The notes beneath the pieces were generated by a model that saw only the letters and a list, made by a program, of their open reading frames with translations, had not been told where the DNA came from and ran no database searches. Shown piece after piece: positions 46,291 to 58,469 of a stretch of 64,000 nt of DNA. Origin of the DNA: Mugil cephalus. Lineage: Eukaryota; Chordata; Actinopteri; Mugiliformes; Mugilidae. The position numbers and the translations under genes are program-made. Position 1 is the first letter of the stretch; each line of letters begins with the position of its first letter. The DNA lies in NCBI RefSeq assembly GCF_022458985.1, contig NC_061787.1, positions 2,822,001 to 2,886,000 on the forward strand. The letters run 5' to 3'.

Positions 46291-48088
46291 TGAGCCTTTC
46301 TGCAGTTCCTCACAGCTGGAACCAGTCTCAGTCGTCCCTCCTTTGATGTGTTGTACTTCGTCAGGTCCAACTCATCCAGAACCTCCTCTGACATCTGCAG
46401 CATGTAGGCCAGAGCTGAACAGTGAATCATGGAGAGGTCCTTCTCTGATCTGTTCTCTGACTTCAGGAACTCTTGGATCTCCTGATGAACTGAGAGGTTG
46501 TTCATCTCCATCAGACAGTGGAAGATGTTGATGCTTCTGTCAGGAGACATTGTAAAAGTCCTCATCTCCTTCAGCTTGTTGATGGCTTTCCGGATGATTT
46601 CTGGACTGTTCTCTGTCTGACCCAGCAGACCTCCTAAGAGTCTGTGGTTGGACTCCAGAGAGAGGCCATGAAGGAAGCGAATAAACAGGTCCAGGTGACC
46701 ATTTTTACTGAGCAGGGATTTCTTCATGGCTCCACACAGGAAGTCATCAAGAGACTTGGCGGGGACCTGGTGGTCTCTCACCAGGAAGTTCTTCAGTACC
46801 TCTGTCTTCTTGTTGGTGTAACAGTGGAACATGTAGACTGCAGCCAGAAACTCCTGAAGACTCAGATGAACAAAGCAATAGACTGATTTCTGGAAGATCA
46901 CACTCTCTCTTTTGAAGATCTCTGTACAAACTCCTGAGTACACTGAGGCCTCTGTCACATCCAGACCACAGCGCTCCAGGTCTTCTTGGTAGAACATGAT
47001 GTTTCCTTCCTCCAGATGTTCAAACGCCAGCCTCCCCAGCTTCACAAGAACTTCCATGTCAGCCTCCATCAGCTCCTGTGGACTCGTCTCATGTCCCTCA
47101 TGGTACTTGTTGTTTTTCTTCTTTGTCTGAGTCATCACAAAGTGTGAGTACATGTCAGTCAGGGTCTTGGGCAGCTCTCCTCTCTGCTCTGTAGTCAACA
47201 TGTGCTCCAGAACTGTAGCAGTGATCCAGCAGAAGACTGGGACTCCACACAGGATGTGGAGGCTCCTGGAGGTCTTGATGTGGGAGATGATTCTGCTGGA
47301 CAGCTCTTCATCACTGAACCTCTTCCTGAAGTACTCCTCCTTCTGGGCGTCAGTGAAGCCTCGTACTTCTGTTACCCTGTCAACACATGTAGGAGGGATC
47401 TGATTGGCTGCTGCAGGTCGGGAAGTGATCCAGACCAGAGCCGAGGGAAGCAGGTTCCCCTTGATGAGGTTTGTCAGCAGCACGTTGACTGGTGCCTTCT
47501 GTGTGACATCAGACACAACCTCACTGTTGTTGAAGTCCAGTGAAGGTCTGCTTTCATCCAGGCCGTCAAAGATGAACAAAAGTTTCCAGACAGCCAGCTC
47601 CTCTGCTGTGACCTTCTGTAATGTTGGATGGAAAACATGGAGCAGCCTGAGAAGACTGTACTGCTCATCTTTGATCAAGTTCAGCTCCCTGAACGAAAGC
47701 ACAATCACCACACTGACATCTTGGTTTTCCAAACCCTCTGCCCAGTCCAGAGTGAACTTCTGCACTGAGAAGGTTTTTCCAACGCCAGCGACACCGTAGG
47801 TCAGAACCAGTCTGATGTGTCTCTGTTGGTCAGGTAAGGCTTTAAAGATGTCGTGGCACCTGATTGGAGTGTCATGGAGGGCCTTCATCTTGGAAGCTGT
47901 CTCAAGCTGCATCACCTCATGTTGGGTATTAACCTCTTCACTCTGTCCCTCTGTGATGTAGAGCTCAGTGTAGATCCTGTTGAGGAGGGTTCCTTTTCCA
48001 CTTACATTAGTTCCTTCAGTCACATGTTCACATCTCCTCCTCAGACTGATCTTATGTTCATCTAAAACCTCCTGTAGACCAACATAAG
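46291..48088 (-). CDS. FISNA-NACHT exon of NLR gene B
   Basis: Acceptor CTTTCCAG|CTTATG, donor GCTCA|GTGAGT, 1,798 bp, open throughout. FISNA begins [22 protein letters not shown] has [19 protein letters not shown] and WITSRPAA, as in gene A. Small differences are clustered near [11 protein letters not shown] and the [13 protein letters not shown] segment. The exon is intact and in frame with the RING exon (phase 1), so the core of the receptor could be made although other parts of the gene are damaged. Confidence 0.95.
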
Positions 48089-48631
48089 CTGGAAAGAGCA
48101 AGGAGAGACAGAAAGAAAACAGTGAACCCTGTTTGAAGCCACAAGGAACAGAAAACTGCCCTGTGAATCGTTTTACTTCTTGTCATAATAACTCATTTTT
48201 AGAGTTAGAACATTTTAGAAGCATTAGAAATGGTCGTTGTTGTATCATCCTCAAAGGGGGCATGTCATTGTTTGATCGACAGCAGCTTGTCTAGAAGTGT
48301 GTTGTGTCTGATTGCTACAGTAACTGTTTCCACCTATTCCCCATTTGCTGCATGTGTATATATATTGTCTGCATCTTCCCTTGTCCTGTGTCAGAGTGTT
48401 TTGTCTGTTCTGATATGCGTTCACCCCAGCGTTTCATGCCCATGTTTTGCTACAGCCTCGAGCTAAGTAATCTTACCCGCTTATATTCTTTGTACTTTGT
48501 CTCAGGAGATTTTCGGTTTCCCTTTGTTGGAGTGTTTTTTCTTTGTAGAACTTTTACCATGACTTTTGGGGTATTTTAGGATTTTTAGGTTTAGGGCAAA
48601 GGTTAGTGTTAGCACAAATGTACAGTCTTAC

Positions 48632-48857
48632 TTGTTCTGGATGATTTTCCACACTGGGGACAGGAGGAGTGTCTTGATGAAGCAGACTGGTTCCAGCATG
48701 AGGTAAAGCACTGTATGCAGAACCAGAGTCCACGCTTGGTAGAGACTGGATCCTTCAGGACGTCCTGACACAAAGCACAACAGGACACCTGCTCCTCCAC
48801 AGAAACATGACTCCTCTTCCTCTCTCTGTCAAGACATTTCTTCATCACTAAAACCAT
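48632..48857 (-). CDS. Degenerate RING exon of NLR gene B
   Basis: I start at ATG 48857 ([17 protein letters not shown]). The exon is homologous to the one at 16649-16865, but the segment STSCGHWFC is replaced by STKRGLWFC, so the third Cys and the His zinc ligand are lost; CIQCF and CPQC remain. Donor AGAACA(A)|GTAAGACTG joins in frame to the NACHT exon. The frame is open, so a protein can be made, but a normal RING cross-brace and ligase activity are unlikely. Confidence 0.8.
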
Positions 48858-48888
48858 TGCACATTGTTTGGTAAAAAGTATTAACATT

Positions 48889-49579
48889 TGACATCACTGT
48901 CCAAAAGCTCAGACATTGACAGTGAACAGGAAGAGTTTGAATTGACTTCCTTTGGTTTCAGCTCTCCAGCTTTCATCAACACCAATGAACTGCTCTTCCT
49001 ATCTGTCTGTCTTATTAAACACTGACTGATCTACCTGCTGTTAATACAAACTCAACACTTCCTGCAGAGACTTCACATTAAAAGTCTTCCATCAAAGAGA
49101 GATGATTCTGTCCTTAACTGTTTTAGCTTGAGTCAGTTCAGTCTGAGCTGAGCTTAAAAGCTAAAAAGTAAAAACAAGGTTATATAATTTACAGAAATAA
49201 CAGTTAATAAACAACTACGATACTAAAATGACAGTGACAAGTATGAGTGACAAGTGTTCAAAAGGTGCAACAGTCGACTGCAATTTCTTGCTTGTTTAAA
49301 AGAAGTGAATGATGTTAGGACAGTAAGTTCAAGGGTGTTTTGTAAAGTTTTCCAGTCACGTGCTGAAGCACATGGAAGGAGCTGCATCCAAAGAAGGTCC
49401 GCGCTTTGAGGATAATGAGTTTGAAAAGTTTATTTGACTTTAAATTGAAGGAGTAGGAGTAGGAGAGGTACGGAAGGGAGGAGAGGTAAAGAGGTGTTTT
49501 ACCAAGTATGGCTTTATAAATAAGCAGAAGCCAGTGAGAGAATCGTGTGGAGGGATGTCCAGTCTACAGGTTACACAGG
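48889..49579. other. Intron of gene B with old repeat sequence
   Basis: The block 48.95-49.15 kb is shared with the upstream side of the RING exons of the other copies. From about 49.3 kb the sequence belongs to an old LINE-derived repeat (next entry). No gene seen. Confidence 0.6.
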
Positions 49580-49825
49580 TCACAGTGGTGAGTTGTGAAT
49601 GATGGATGGTAAAATGATAGTGTCAAGTTTGCTGAGGGTGGATTGAGATGCCATCCCATAGATGGTGTCACCATAGTCAAATATAGGCAGGATGGTCATT
49701 TTAACCAGCATGTATTTGACTGAAAAAGTAAAAGAGGCCTTATTCCAGTATAGGAAGCTCAGATGAGCTTTGACTTTTGACTGCAGGTGCTTAATGTGAG
49801 TGGTGCAAGAGAGGGACAAGTCCAA
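49580..49825 (-). mobile_element. L2-like LINE reverse transcriptase fragment
   Basis: An 81-codon minus-strand frame reads MDLSLSCTTHIKHLQSKVKA and ILPIFDYGDTIYGMAS, the C-terminal part of an L2/Rex1-like reverse transcriptase ORF. It is 5'-truncated, and a younger L1/Tx1-type LINE is inserted about 40 bp away, so this is the older of two nested insertions. Sequence just beyond the younger LINE (55.78-56.1 kb) may be the continuation of the same old repeat. Confidence 0.7.
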
Positions 49826-50137
49826 CCAGAGTCATCAGCACAGAAGATTTTAGAGGCAAAGTTAGAATCATTCTTTCGCGAGATGCTGTCACAGATAGCA
49901 AGATGCTATCAGAGATCGCGAGATGCTGTGATCTCACGAGACGGGTGAGGTTTTGAATCGTTACATGGCGGCATAACGCTGCACGATTAAACCGATTAAA
50001 TCAAGACTTTATAGGATAACATCAACAGAGATCCGCGGACTCCACTCGCAATCAAAAAGGCTAAATTAAAACATTGAAATACCGCCAGAGTGGAGGCCCT
50101 AGAAAACTTTATCGACGAGTACTACCTGCGGTGCGTC

Positions 50138-50836
50138 ATGGAGCTTTCTGACCATCCGGCCAAGAGAAAGAAAGCTGACTCCTCTACGGACACAAGCGAT
50201 CTAATAACAGCTGAGATATCAGTGCTTGAGTCTATTAATAAAAAACTAGATCTGCTAAGCCTTATGCACCAGGAGATCAAGGATCTCAAGTCAAGCTTAG
50301 AGTTTTCTTACGATCAGATCGCCAATCTTCAAAGAGATAACGCCGAGCTGCGAGCGGACGTCACCTCCATTTCAGTGGAGGTAAACCAGCTCAAAAAAGA
50401 AAATAAACAACTGAAAGAAACTGTCCTGGACATACAATCAAGGAGTATGCGGGGCAACCTTATTTTCTCAGGGATCTCAGAGAGCTCCCCGGACAATCCA
50501 GAGGCCCTGATAAAAAAATTCATGACCACCGCTCTCAAGCTGCCAACGGAGACGGTGAATAACATCTCCTTTCACCGTGTCCACCGGCTCGGAGCCCGAG
50601 GAGGAAACCGTCTGCGTCCCATCATTGCAAAATTTGAACATTTTCCACAGAAGGTACTTGTGAAGAGCAAAGGACGCGAACTCAAAGGCACCACTTTCGG
50701 AATTAACGACCAGTTCCCGAAAGAAATCAACGAGAGGCGTAAAGTGAGAGGAAAGAGGGCCGCGCTCACAGTGGACAAACTTTACATCGACGGTCAGCTG
50801 TTCCGGGATGCAAACATCACCCCCTGGCTCTACTGA
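50138..50836 (+). CDS. LINE ORF1 protein (coiled coil, RRM-like, C-terminal domain)
   Basis: The first ATG in the open frame is at 50138 (MELSDHPAKRKK), giving 232 residues. The frame is open from about 50090 without an ATG, so the original start may have mutated. A long coiled coil (about residues 30-110, e.g. LRADVTSISVEVNQLKKENK) is followed by an RRM-type RNA-binding region (SRSMRGNLIFSGI, NISFHRVHRLGARG) and a C-terminal domain with RPIIAKFEHF. This matches L1 ORF1p trimeric RNA-binding proteins, which package the LINE RNA. No internal damage, so the insertion is fairly young. Confidence 0.85.
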   Translation: MELSDHPAKRKKADSSTDTSDLITAEISVLESINKKLDLLSLMHQEIKDLKSSLEFSYDQIANLQRDNAELRADVTSISVEVNQLKKENKQLKETVLDIQSRSMRGNLIFSGISESSPDNPEALIKKFMTTALKLPTETVNNISFHRVHRLGARGGNRLRPIIAKFEHFPQKVLVKSKGRELKGTTFGINDQFPKEINERRKVRGKRAALTVDKLYIDGQLFRDANITPWLY

Positions 50837-51348
50837 CGGATAAGCATTAAGAAAAATAATCCATGTATATTTGTTATTTGTATGTATATCATAAAGGTGT
50901 ACATTTGTGTATATATAAATATAAATATTTAGAATAGAAAAAAACATAAAAGAAAAACCTCACAAAACGTTAATGTATGTCACTCCTCTTACCTTCTCAC
51001 TCAACTCATACATCCCCCCCTGCTATTCTTCTTTCTTACTGCTCCCTCCACACTTACCTCCACTCACCCCTTCACCCCTCCACATATCTCCAACACAATA
51101 ATTTCCTTTCTCGTGGTGCTAATGTTATTAAGTTAACGATCCATTTTCCAGGAACTGATGCTATTGTTGATATGTCTGTATGACGTTGTTTGTACCAGGT
51201 ATAATCAAGTATTCCAACACTCACCTCCTGATTTCTCTCCATCTTCTGTAAATCCTTTCATGCTGACAGCAGCAGACGACCCCGTAAAGACTTACAAAAT
51301 CCTCTACCAACACAACATACAAAGAAGGACTGAATGCTCTCAATCTCG

Positions 51349-54300
51349 ATGTCGCAGTTAACTGTCATCTCTTGGAATGTGCATGGCATTCGCTCGCAGG
51401 CAAAAAAAATTAAAATTATGGATTATATCTCCAAATTACAAGCCGATATCTTACTCATTCAAGAAACTCACCTACAAGATTCAGAACAAAAATCTCTTAT
51501 AGATCCAAATTTCCAAATTTAACCAAGCAAATCAACCATCCAATTTTTCTCTTCCTGTTTCAATAGTAGACAAAGAGGAGTCTCGATTTTAGTCCATAAG
51601 AGACTCATGTTTACCTTACAAAACAAATTGATAACAGACATTGAAGGTCGATACATCATCATTCAGGCATCAATCTTTAATAAATTATACACAATTGCAA
51701 ACATTTATGCCCCGAATAATGATGATCCAGCCTTCTTTCACAAAGTCTGACATAGCCGTCACACCCATTACAATTATTGGAGGGGACTTTAACACAGTCC
51801 TGAATCCCTCTCTAGATCGGTCCCATAACTCGACACACATAAAAAAATCACAATCAGCCAAAGTCCTCAAAGAATACATGGATGAGTTTGGACTTGGCGA
51901 TGGTTGGAGAATCAAAAACCCGACAAAGAGGGAATACACTTTCTTTTCCCCAGTACACCACTCCTTTTCTAGAATTGACTTTTTTCTGTCAAACAATTCT
52001 ATTGTACAAAGAATCAACACCAGTATACACCCTATCATAATCAGTGATCATGCACCGGTGTCCCTCCACCTTCAAATAGAACCCTCCCTAAAACCATCAC
52101 CCACATTGTGCCTCAACACCTCATTACTGAGAGACCCTGAATTTGACTCATTAATAAGGAAGGAATGGAAGGGGTTTTTAGAAATAAATGACTCTCCAAA
52201 ATTATCCCCATCTCTGATTTGGGAAACAGGGAAAGCCGTAATCAGAGTCAAAATTATATCTTACTCCTTTTACAAGAAAAAACAGGACCAACAAGCAGAA
52301 AAAAAACATCGAGGATAAGATTAAAGAAATAACAGAACAATACACCGCAAACCCAAATGAACAATTATGGACCCAACTACAAAATGCGAAACTACAATTA
52401 GAAAATATCTTGACAAAAAAAACAGAATTCGTACTTCAACAACTTTCAAAATTTTGAGCATAGCAATAAATCAGGCAAATTTCTTGCGAATCAACTCCAA
52501 CGCAACAGAGAAAAATCTCTCATAAATGCAATTCAGGACTCAAGTGGCAAACACACTCAATCACCACAGGCAATTAATCATATCTTTTACAGCTTCTATG
52601 AAAAATTATATTCAACAACTACCAACCCGAATCCCGACAACATTCAGGCCTTCCTCAAAAAACTCAATCTACCCCAACTGACGGCAGAACAAAGAAACAT
52701 ATTGGATTTGCCACTGACCATGGAAGAACTATTAACAGCTTTAGAAAACATGCCTACGGGCAAGGCTCCTGGGCCAGATGGTTTCCCTGCCGAAATTTAT
52801 GAAACAGTTCTGGTCAGATCTGGCCCCCTTGTTCCTAAGGACTGTTACAGAAATCAAAAACACAGGTTGCATAAGATCCCAAATGAATACTGCTGCAATT
52901 AAATTACTTTTAAAACCAGATAAAGACCCAACACTCCCTTTCAGCTATCGCCCTCTGTCATTGATTAATACAGATATCAAAATTATTTCCAAAGCACTAG
53001 CATCTAAATTAGAGAAAGTCATTTCATCAATAATTCTCAATGACCAAACAGGTTTCATCAAAGGCCGACAATCTACAAATAACGTTAGAAGGCTCCTTAA
53101 CCTGATCAGCATGTCCCAGCGTAGAAATACAGAAGCCATTGTTTTATCACTGGACGCTGAGAAAGCCTTTGATAAAGTTAACTGGGCTTTCCTCTTTGCC
53201 ACCCTTCAAAATTTCAGCTTTGGAGAGTCATTTATCTTTTGCTGCACTGTATAATTCACCTAAGGCCACAGTCACCACTAATGGTATCACATCACAAAGC
53301 TTCACCTTACAGAGGGGAACCAGACAAGGATACCCCCTGTCTCCCCTACTGTTAGCTATATTTATTGAACTGCTCGCATCAGCAATACGTCAGAACACCA
53401 GTATCCAGGGTATCCACTCATCCGTCTCTGAACATAAGATCAGTCTATATGCTGACGATGTTTTACTTTACTTGCAACAACCTCAGAGATCATTACAGGA
53501 AGCTTAAAATTGTATTTCAAAATTTTCTGCCCTCTCTGACTACTCAATCAAGTGGTCCAAATCTACAATATTTCCAATAACGGACAAAGCATGGAATCCT
53601 GCAGATCATAAATCCCAACTGCCCTTTTCCATAGGAAATATCAAATACTTGGGCATAAACATCTCACCTAAATTGTCAGAGTTAGTGCAACTGAACTTCG
53701 ATCCACTCCTGGATAAAATCTGTGATGACCTGAAGCGCTGGACCAATCTTCCTATCTCTCTGATGGGACGCATAGCAACAGTTAAAATGAAAATTTTGCC
53801 ACAAATTAATTACTTATTTTCCATGGTCCCATTCAAACCCACAGCAAAATAGTTCCAGAACTTAGATTCTGCAGTTACCAAATTTTACCCAAAAAACAAA
53901 CAGACTAAAATTAGCCTCACCACCCTTCAAAAAAATAAATCAGAAGGAGGACTTGATGCACCGAACTTTACAAACTACTACCTGGCAAATCAGCTGCAAT
54001 ACATCACCACATGGATAAACTCAGAGGCAGATTACAATTCGTGGTTAGAAATAGAACAGGCCGACTGCCACAACATATGCATTTCGGACCTGCTCTTCAT
54101 TACAATCACCCTTAAGCGTCATAACTGCTTCCAAAACCCCATTATTGCCGCCACCCTGTCGGCTTGGTGGAAGAGTCTAGAGACCACAGGATCCCAGCTG
54201 GAACCCTGTGGGTTCTCCCCAATTTGGCACAACCCTGACTTTGTGAATAACAAAGTCCCTCTTCACCTCAGCACTTGGAAGCATAAAGGAATAACCCACC

Positions 54301-54880
54301 TCCATCACCTCTTCCAGGGGAACTTACTTATGAATCACACAGATTTATTTGATACGTTTGAAATAAGAAATGGAAACTTCCTCCAATACCTACAGGTGAT
54401 CAAGACAATTAGAAAGAAAATCCCAGTGCTCCATGACTGCATACAGCCACCACAATTCGTCACCAACATTAAAAAACTCACACCGAAAAAGAAGAAAACC
54501 CTCTCTTTAATATATAAGCTGCTATCAACCGCACATGCAATACATGTACCAATATCAAAATGGGTCGATCTTTCCCTGTCTACAGACTTTGATTTCTGGA
54601 CTCAGGTCTGCCAAAATATATTTAAAATGACAAAAAACTCGAATTCACAGCTGATCCAGTTTAAAATACTCCACAGATCACACACAACTCAATACAAGAT
54701 GCATAGAATGGGCTTCTCCCAATCTGACAAATGTACACAATGCACCCAAAACTATTCAGATTCTTATTTCCACGCTCTCTGGCTCTGTTCTCCGGTACAG
54801 CACTTCTGGTCACTTGTAACACAGAAACTCCTTCTCACCCCTGGGTTGACTTCCGGCCCTGAGTGGTTTACCCGGCTGGC
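51349..54880 (+). pseudogene. LINE ORF2 (endonuclease + reverse transcriptase), frameshifted
   Basis: The start is at ATG 51349 (MSQLTVISWNVHGIRSQ). APE-type endonuclease motifs: SWNVHGI, LIQETHL, GGDFNTVLNP, SRIDFFLSN and SDHAPVSLHL. Reverse transcriptase: GKAPGPDGFPAEIY, YRPLSLINTD, LDAEKAFDKVNW, QRGTRQGYPLSPLL and the catalytic LYADDVLLYL. The C-terminal region has SHTTQYKMHRMGFS and CTQCTQNYSDSYFH, the Cys/His part typical of L1/Tx1 ORF2. Breaks lie near 51520, 51700, 52315, 52460, 52800, 53230, 53500 and 53850, so it is dead although the domain order is complete. Confidence 0.88.
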
Positions 54881-55783
54881 CTCCGACTGGCCTATCGACT
54901 GGTTCAGGTGGTGGCTTGGTGCTTCCCCTCTCCCTTCGGTGGGGGGCTGGGGTCTCTCCCTGGCGGGTGGGGGTTTCCTCTTCCTGTGGTCTGGGCTGGT
55001 CTGGGCTGGGCCGGTGCACGTCTGCGGGGGCTTTGCTGGGCTCCTGGGGGAGTCCTCTCGGCTGGAGAGGTGTCTAGGGGGGTATGGGGGGCTGCTCTGG
55101 CCTGCACCGGCTTGTGCTCGCTTGGTCGGTCTGGGGGTGTTGGTCGTCGCTCGCCATCTGCGCTGGGGTGTGGCTTGCCCCGTGGCTATAGTGGTTCTCT
55201 GGTCTTGTCACGCATGCGCCCCACACTGGGGTGGAGGTTCTCGGGTGCTGGGGCTTCTGACCTGACTCTGGGCCCTGGTAATGGTCTCACTCATATTTAG
55301 GGAATGCCCACATGTATGTGTCTTGTCACCTGCCAGCCCGTGCTGGATCACATCAAGAAGAATTGATGAGTCCCGGCTATTAAGGGCTGGATTATTGTTT
55401 TCACTCTATTACTACGTGCCCTGTGGCAGACTTCTCTCCTTCCATTGGGACACCCTTACCCCCCTGGACTCTCTCATCTCTCCAGAGATGACTGTACCCA
55501 GTCATACTTGAGTGAGGTGACTTGGGAAGCACAGAACCCTACACTCCACTAGTATTCACTGAGGTGTAGCACTGCCCTCCCTGCCACACAAGGTCACTAC
55601 ACTCAATAAAGATCAACAGGACAGTTCTCAGGGAGGGCTGGTGATGGTCACACTCACGCACTGAAGTAATAAAACTTTCAGCTGCAAGAATATAACTGCA
55701 TCAACCTCATATAATGTTGACACCCTGTGGTGTTCAACTATGCAGACAAATGCAGACAAAAAAAAAAAAAGAATCATTCTTTC

Positions 55784-57505
55784 CGGTCAAAAAAAAACAA
55801 ACATTGGTCTTCTTGTTGTTGAAGAGAAGATGAAGGCTGTGAAAATACTGCTCAATAGAGGGGAGGCTGAGTTGAAGTGTGGTTGCCACAGAGTGGAGAA
55901 AAGCGCCCTCTGATTATAAAATGGTATCATCAGCATATAAGTGGATACTGGAACTGCCAGCATTCTTGGCTACATCATTAATATAGCTGGAAAACAGCGA
56001 TAGGCCCAGGATGGAGCCTTGGACACCACTTTAGTGATGGTGAGAGGGTCAGACAAGATGCTTTCAGTCTTTACTTGGTGAACTCAGTTTATAAGATAGC
56101 AGGCGAACCAGTTGCAAGAGTGAAAAACCTTTCAAATTTTGCTAAAACACTTTTATGCTCTCACCTTTTAATGGAAACACGTACAAAGTATTGAAATTTC
56201 TGAAAAATTGCTTTCATTTCACACCTACAGACAGACTAGGAAGTCCTGCATTTTTGGTAATCCAGAAAGTGGGGACAGTATCTAAAGTAGTATGGGCACT
56301 ATGGGCAGTAGTCTTAAGTCCAGCGTGCCACTGCCAAATGGAGTTATGGCTGGCCTGTGCAAATGCCTGCTGGCAACTCCAGGGGACTGGGCCATAGTGA
56401 GCAGACAGATGACAGACAATGTAAGCCTTCGCGCTCGCTTCTTTAAAATCATTTATGTTTACGTATCAGTTCCATGTAGCTGAATATGGATTACTATACA
56501 ATAAGATTTAATTTATCTCACAGTTAGAGTTAAATAAAAGTAACAGTTATATAGAGAACATTTGCTTAATATGAGAAATATTTTTAACTTGGATGTTTTT
56601 TCAGTAGTCTGAGGAAATTACAACATTACAAACATAGTCCTGAATCTTTGTAAGCTCAAACATGATTGGACATTTATAGAAGACAACAGTGGGGGAGGAT
56701 CTCAGGATCTGAAGTCTGGAGAAGACTTGGAACGACTCCTGATCTGAAGAATACAACATCATCTGAAGAACACAGTGAGACCATGAGCAGGAATGAGTTA
56801 CAATGGCTCAGAGTCACTTGTGTTTATTGATGATGTGACAGATGCACTGGATGAATTCTGAGGTAGAGAGATATTAAGACAAAGGAAGAAAGATGATAAG
56901 ATGGTGCTTCACAGTCCAGATGGAAAATGAGCCAAGACATAGTGTGAAAGAAACCCAGGAGTTTGTGTAAAGTAAAGAAGTGGGATATTCTGCAGAGGCC
57001 AAGTCAACCTCAACCTGATTTAAACGTATTTCACTTAAAAGACAAAACTAAAGGAAGAATCAACAAGTGAAGACAGCTGCAGTAAAGACCAGGCTCAGCA
57101 GATCAAAGGAGGAAACCTATTCTGTAATGATGTGCGTGGACTATAGTCACTGTCTGCAAAGGATTCTGAGCAAAGTGATAAAACTGAGCATTTTATTTAT
57201 GATGAGGAAAATTCATCCAATCACTTCAGTCCCTGAAAATAGGGGATTGTATATTAAAATGTTTTTAATTCCTACAGATTTACTCCAGTTTGGAGTTCGT
57301 GAATACTCTCAAATTAAAGCTGAGAATCTGCCATATTTAAGACCACCTTCATTTTATAACAGTAACTTGAATAAACGTTGGTGAACAGCTGAAATAAGAA
57401 ATACATTTTAGGTAAACTTAAACAACCACTGGGGACAGAAAATATCCTGGAACTGACAGAAGTGATTAAAATGAGTCATGAACAAGTTAGTAGTAGTTCT
57501 CTTAC
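55784..57505. other. Intron of gene B downstream of the LINE; no gene seen
   Basis: 55.78-56.1 kb looks like the rest of the old repeat split by the LINE. 56.86-57.5 kb is the single diverged copy of the 1.59-kb unit that is amplified in gene D. The open frame at 57067-57384 has no protein similarity that I recognise and lies on the strand opposite to the N-terminal exon. Confidence 0.6.
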
Positions 57506-57568
57506 TTTGTATCTGAGGGAAACTTGACTCTGTCCTCCTCTTCCTCCATCTTCTGACCTTCAGTCAGT
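57506..57568 (-). CDS. Shortened N-terminal exon of NLR gene B (63 bp)
   Basis: Acceptor CTCTCAG|ACTGACTG and donor ATACAAA|GTAAGAG are as in gene D, but an internal 60-bp in-frame deletion removes the CLSMKSDRS core, leaving MEEEEDRVKFPSDTK. The phase is kept. It lies in the gene B locus, upstream of the LINE and of the RING exon. Confidence 0.7.
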
Positions 57569-58385
57569 CTGAGAGATAAACCAGAAACACTCAGTGAGTT
57601 TACATCAACTTCAGTTCCAGTTGATCAAAGAATGATAGGAACTATAGTCTTATTAAAGATTTTTCTGTGAAGTAAAAATAAATATTTGTTTATATTAGAA
57701 TATGGTCAGAAAAGCACGGGAAAATGTTTAAGCTCTGAAAAGTAAAAATTAACTGACAGACTTCAAACTGAACTAAAATGATTCTATGATGTATATTAGT
57801 CATTTAGGTCAGAGAAACCCTAACAAATCAAAGGAAAGCTGTTAGCATCAGACATGTCCTCTTTTTGAGACCTGAAAATGTGTCAAACTCAAACATGTTT
57901 CCATGCGCACCACTACACATGCACACCAACTAACATATTACAGCCTCTTTAGTGATTTGTGCTATTGCAACTGGAGTGGGACAACTGAAAGTGCTCAGAG
58001 TGTATGGTTGGCAGAGAGTCAGCAGCGTTAATGAATGACAGTGATGTGTTGTTCAAAGATCAGTTTATTGTCCAGGATGAGTTCAAAGTACATGTGGCTC
58101 TCCACCATCTCAACTACTTGACCAGCTATGTTTCCAAGTTATGGGCTTCATTTGTCTCCTAACGACACAGTTAGCTAACTATAATATAACACAACACAAT
58201 ATCATATGACGTAATATAACATAACATAGCATAGCAGTGCATAACATAATATTACAGACACTCACCGACTGAGAACATGAAGTAATAAATAATAAAGTAA
58301 TAAAAGCAGCAGAACAACAACAGATTAATCACAAGTTTGTTTCAATGGTTCAATCAAACTGTTGAAGAAGAAAATTCAAACTCAC

Positions 58386-58455
58386 CGTGCTTCAGTCGGT
58401 TTCCCTCCTGTTCTGAATCAAAATGAAGTGAACGCTTTCACTTCGTCCCTTGATC
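58386..58455 (-). other. Probable non-coding first exon of NLR gene B
   Basis: Almost identical to 38167-38235 and ends with the same donor (GAAGCACG|GTGAGTTTG). The conserved block continues about 80 bp further upstream. Its 5' limit is not determined. This makes gene B span about 42.9-58.5 kb. Confidence 0.5.
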
Positions 58456-58469
58456 ACCTGGTCAGGTGA

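Larger units (their letters stand above)
49878..55770 (+). mobile_element. Near full-length L1/Tx1-type LINE with target-site duplication
   Basis: The element is flanked by AGAATCATTCTTTC at 49864-49877 and the same 13-14 bases at 55770-55783, a clear target-site duplication. It has a GC-rich 5' leader (three GAGATGCT-type repeats), an intact ORF1, a frameshifted ORF2, a G-rich 3' UTR (about 54880-55270), an AATAAA at 55603 and a 3' tail of two TGCAGACAAA units plus an A run. About 5.9 kb long. It lies antisense in the presumed intron of gene B between its N-terminal and RING exons. Confidence 0.93.

Noticed and set aside
47202..47543. 113-codon plus-strand frame within the NACHT exon of gene B (also on the minus strand at 17989-18279 within gene A)
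   Set aside because: Antisense shadow of a conserved coding exon.
54810..55300. Long overlapping frames in GC-rich sequence at the LINE 3' end
   Set aside because: They lie in the G-rich 3' UTR; composition keeps frames open by chance. Recognisable ORF2 sequence ends at about 54.86 kb.
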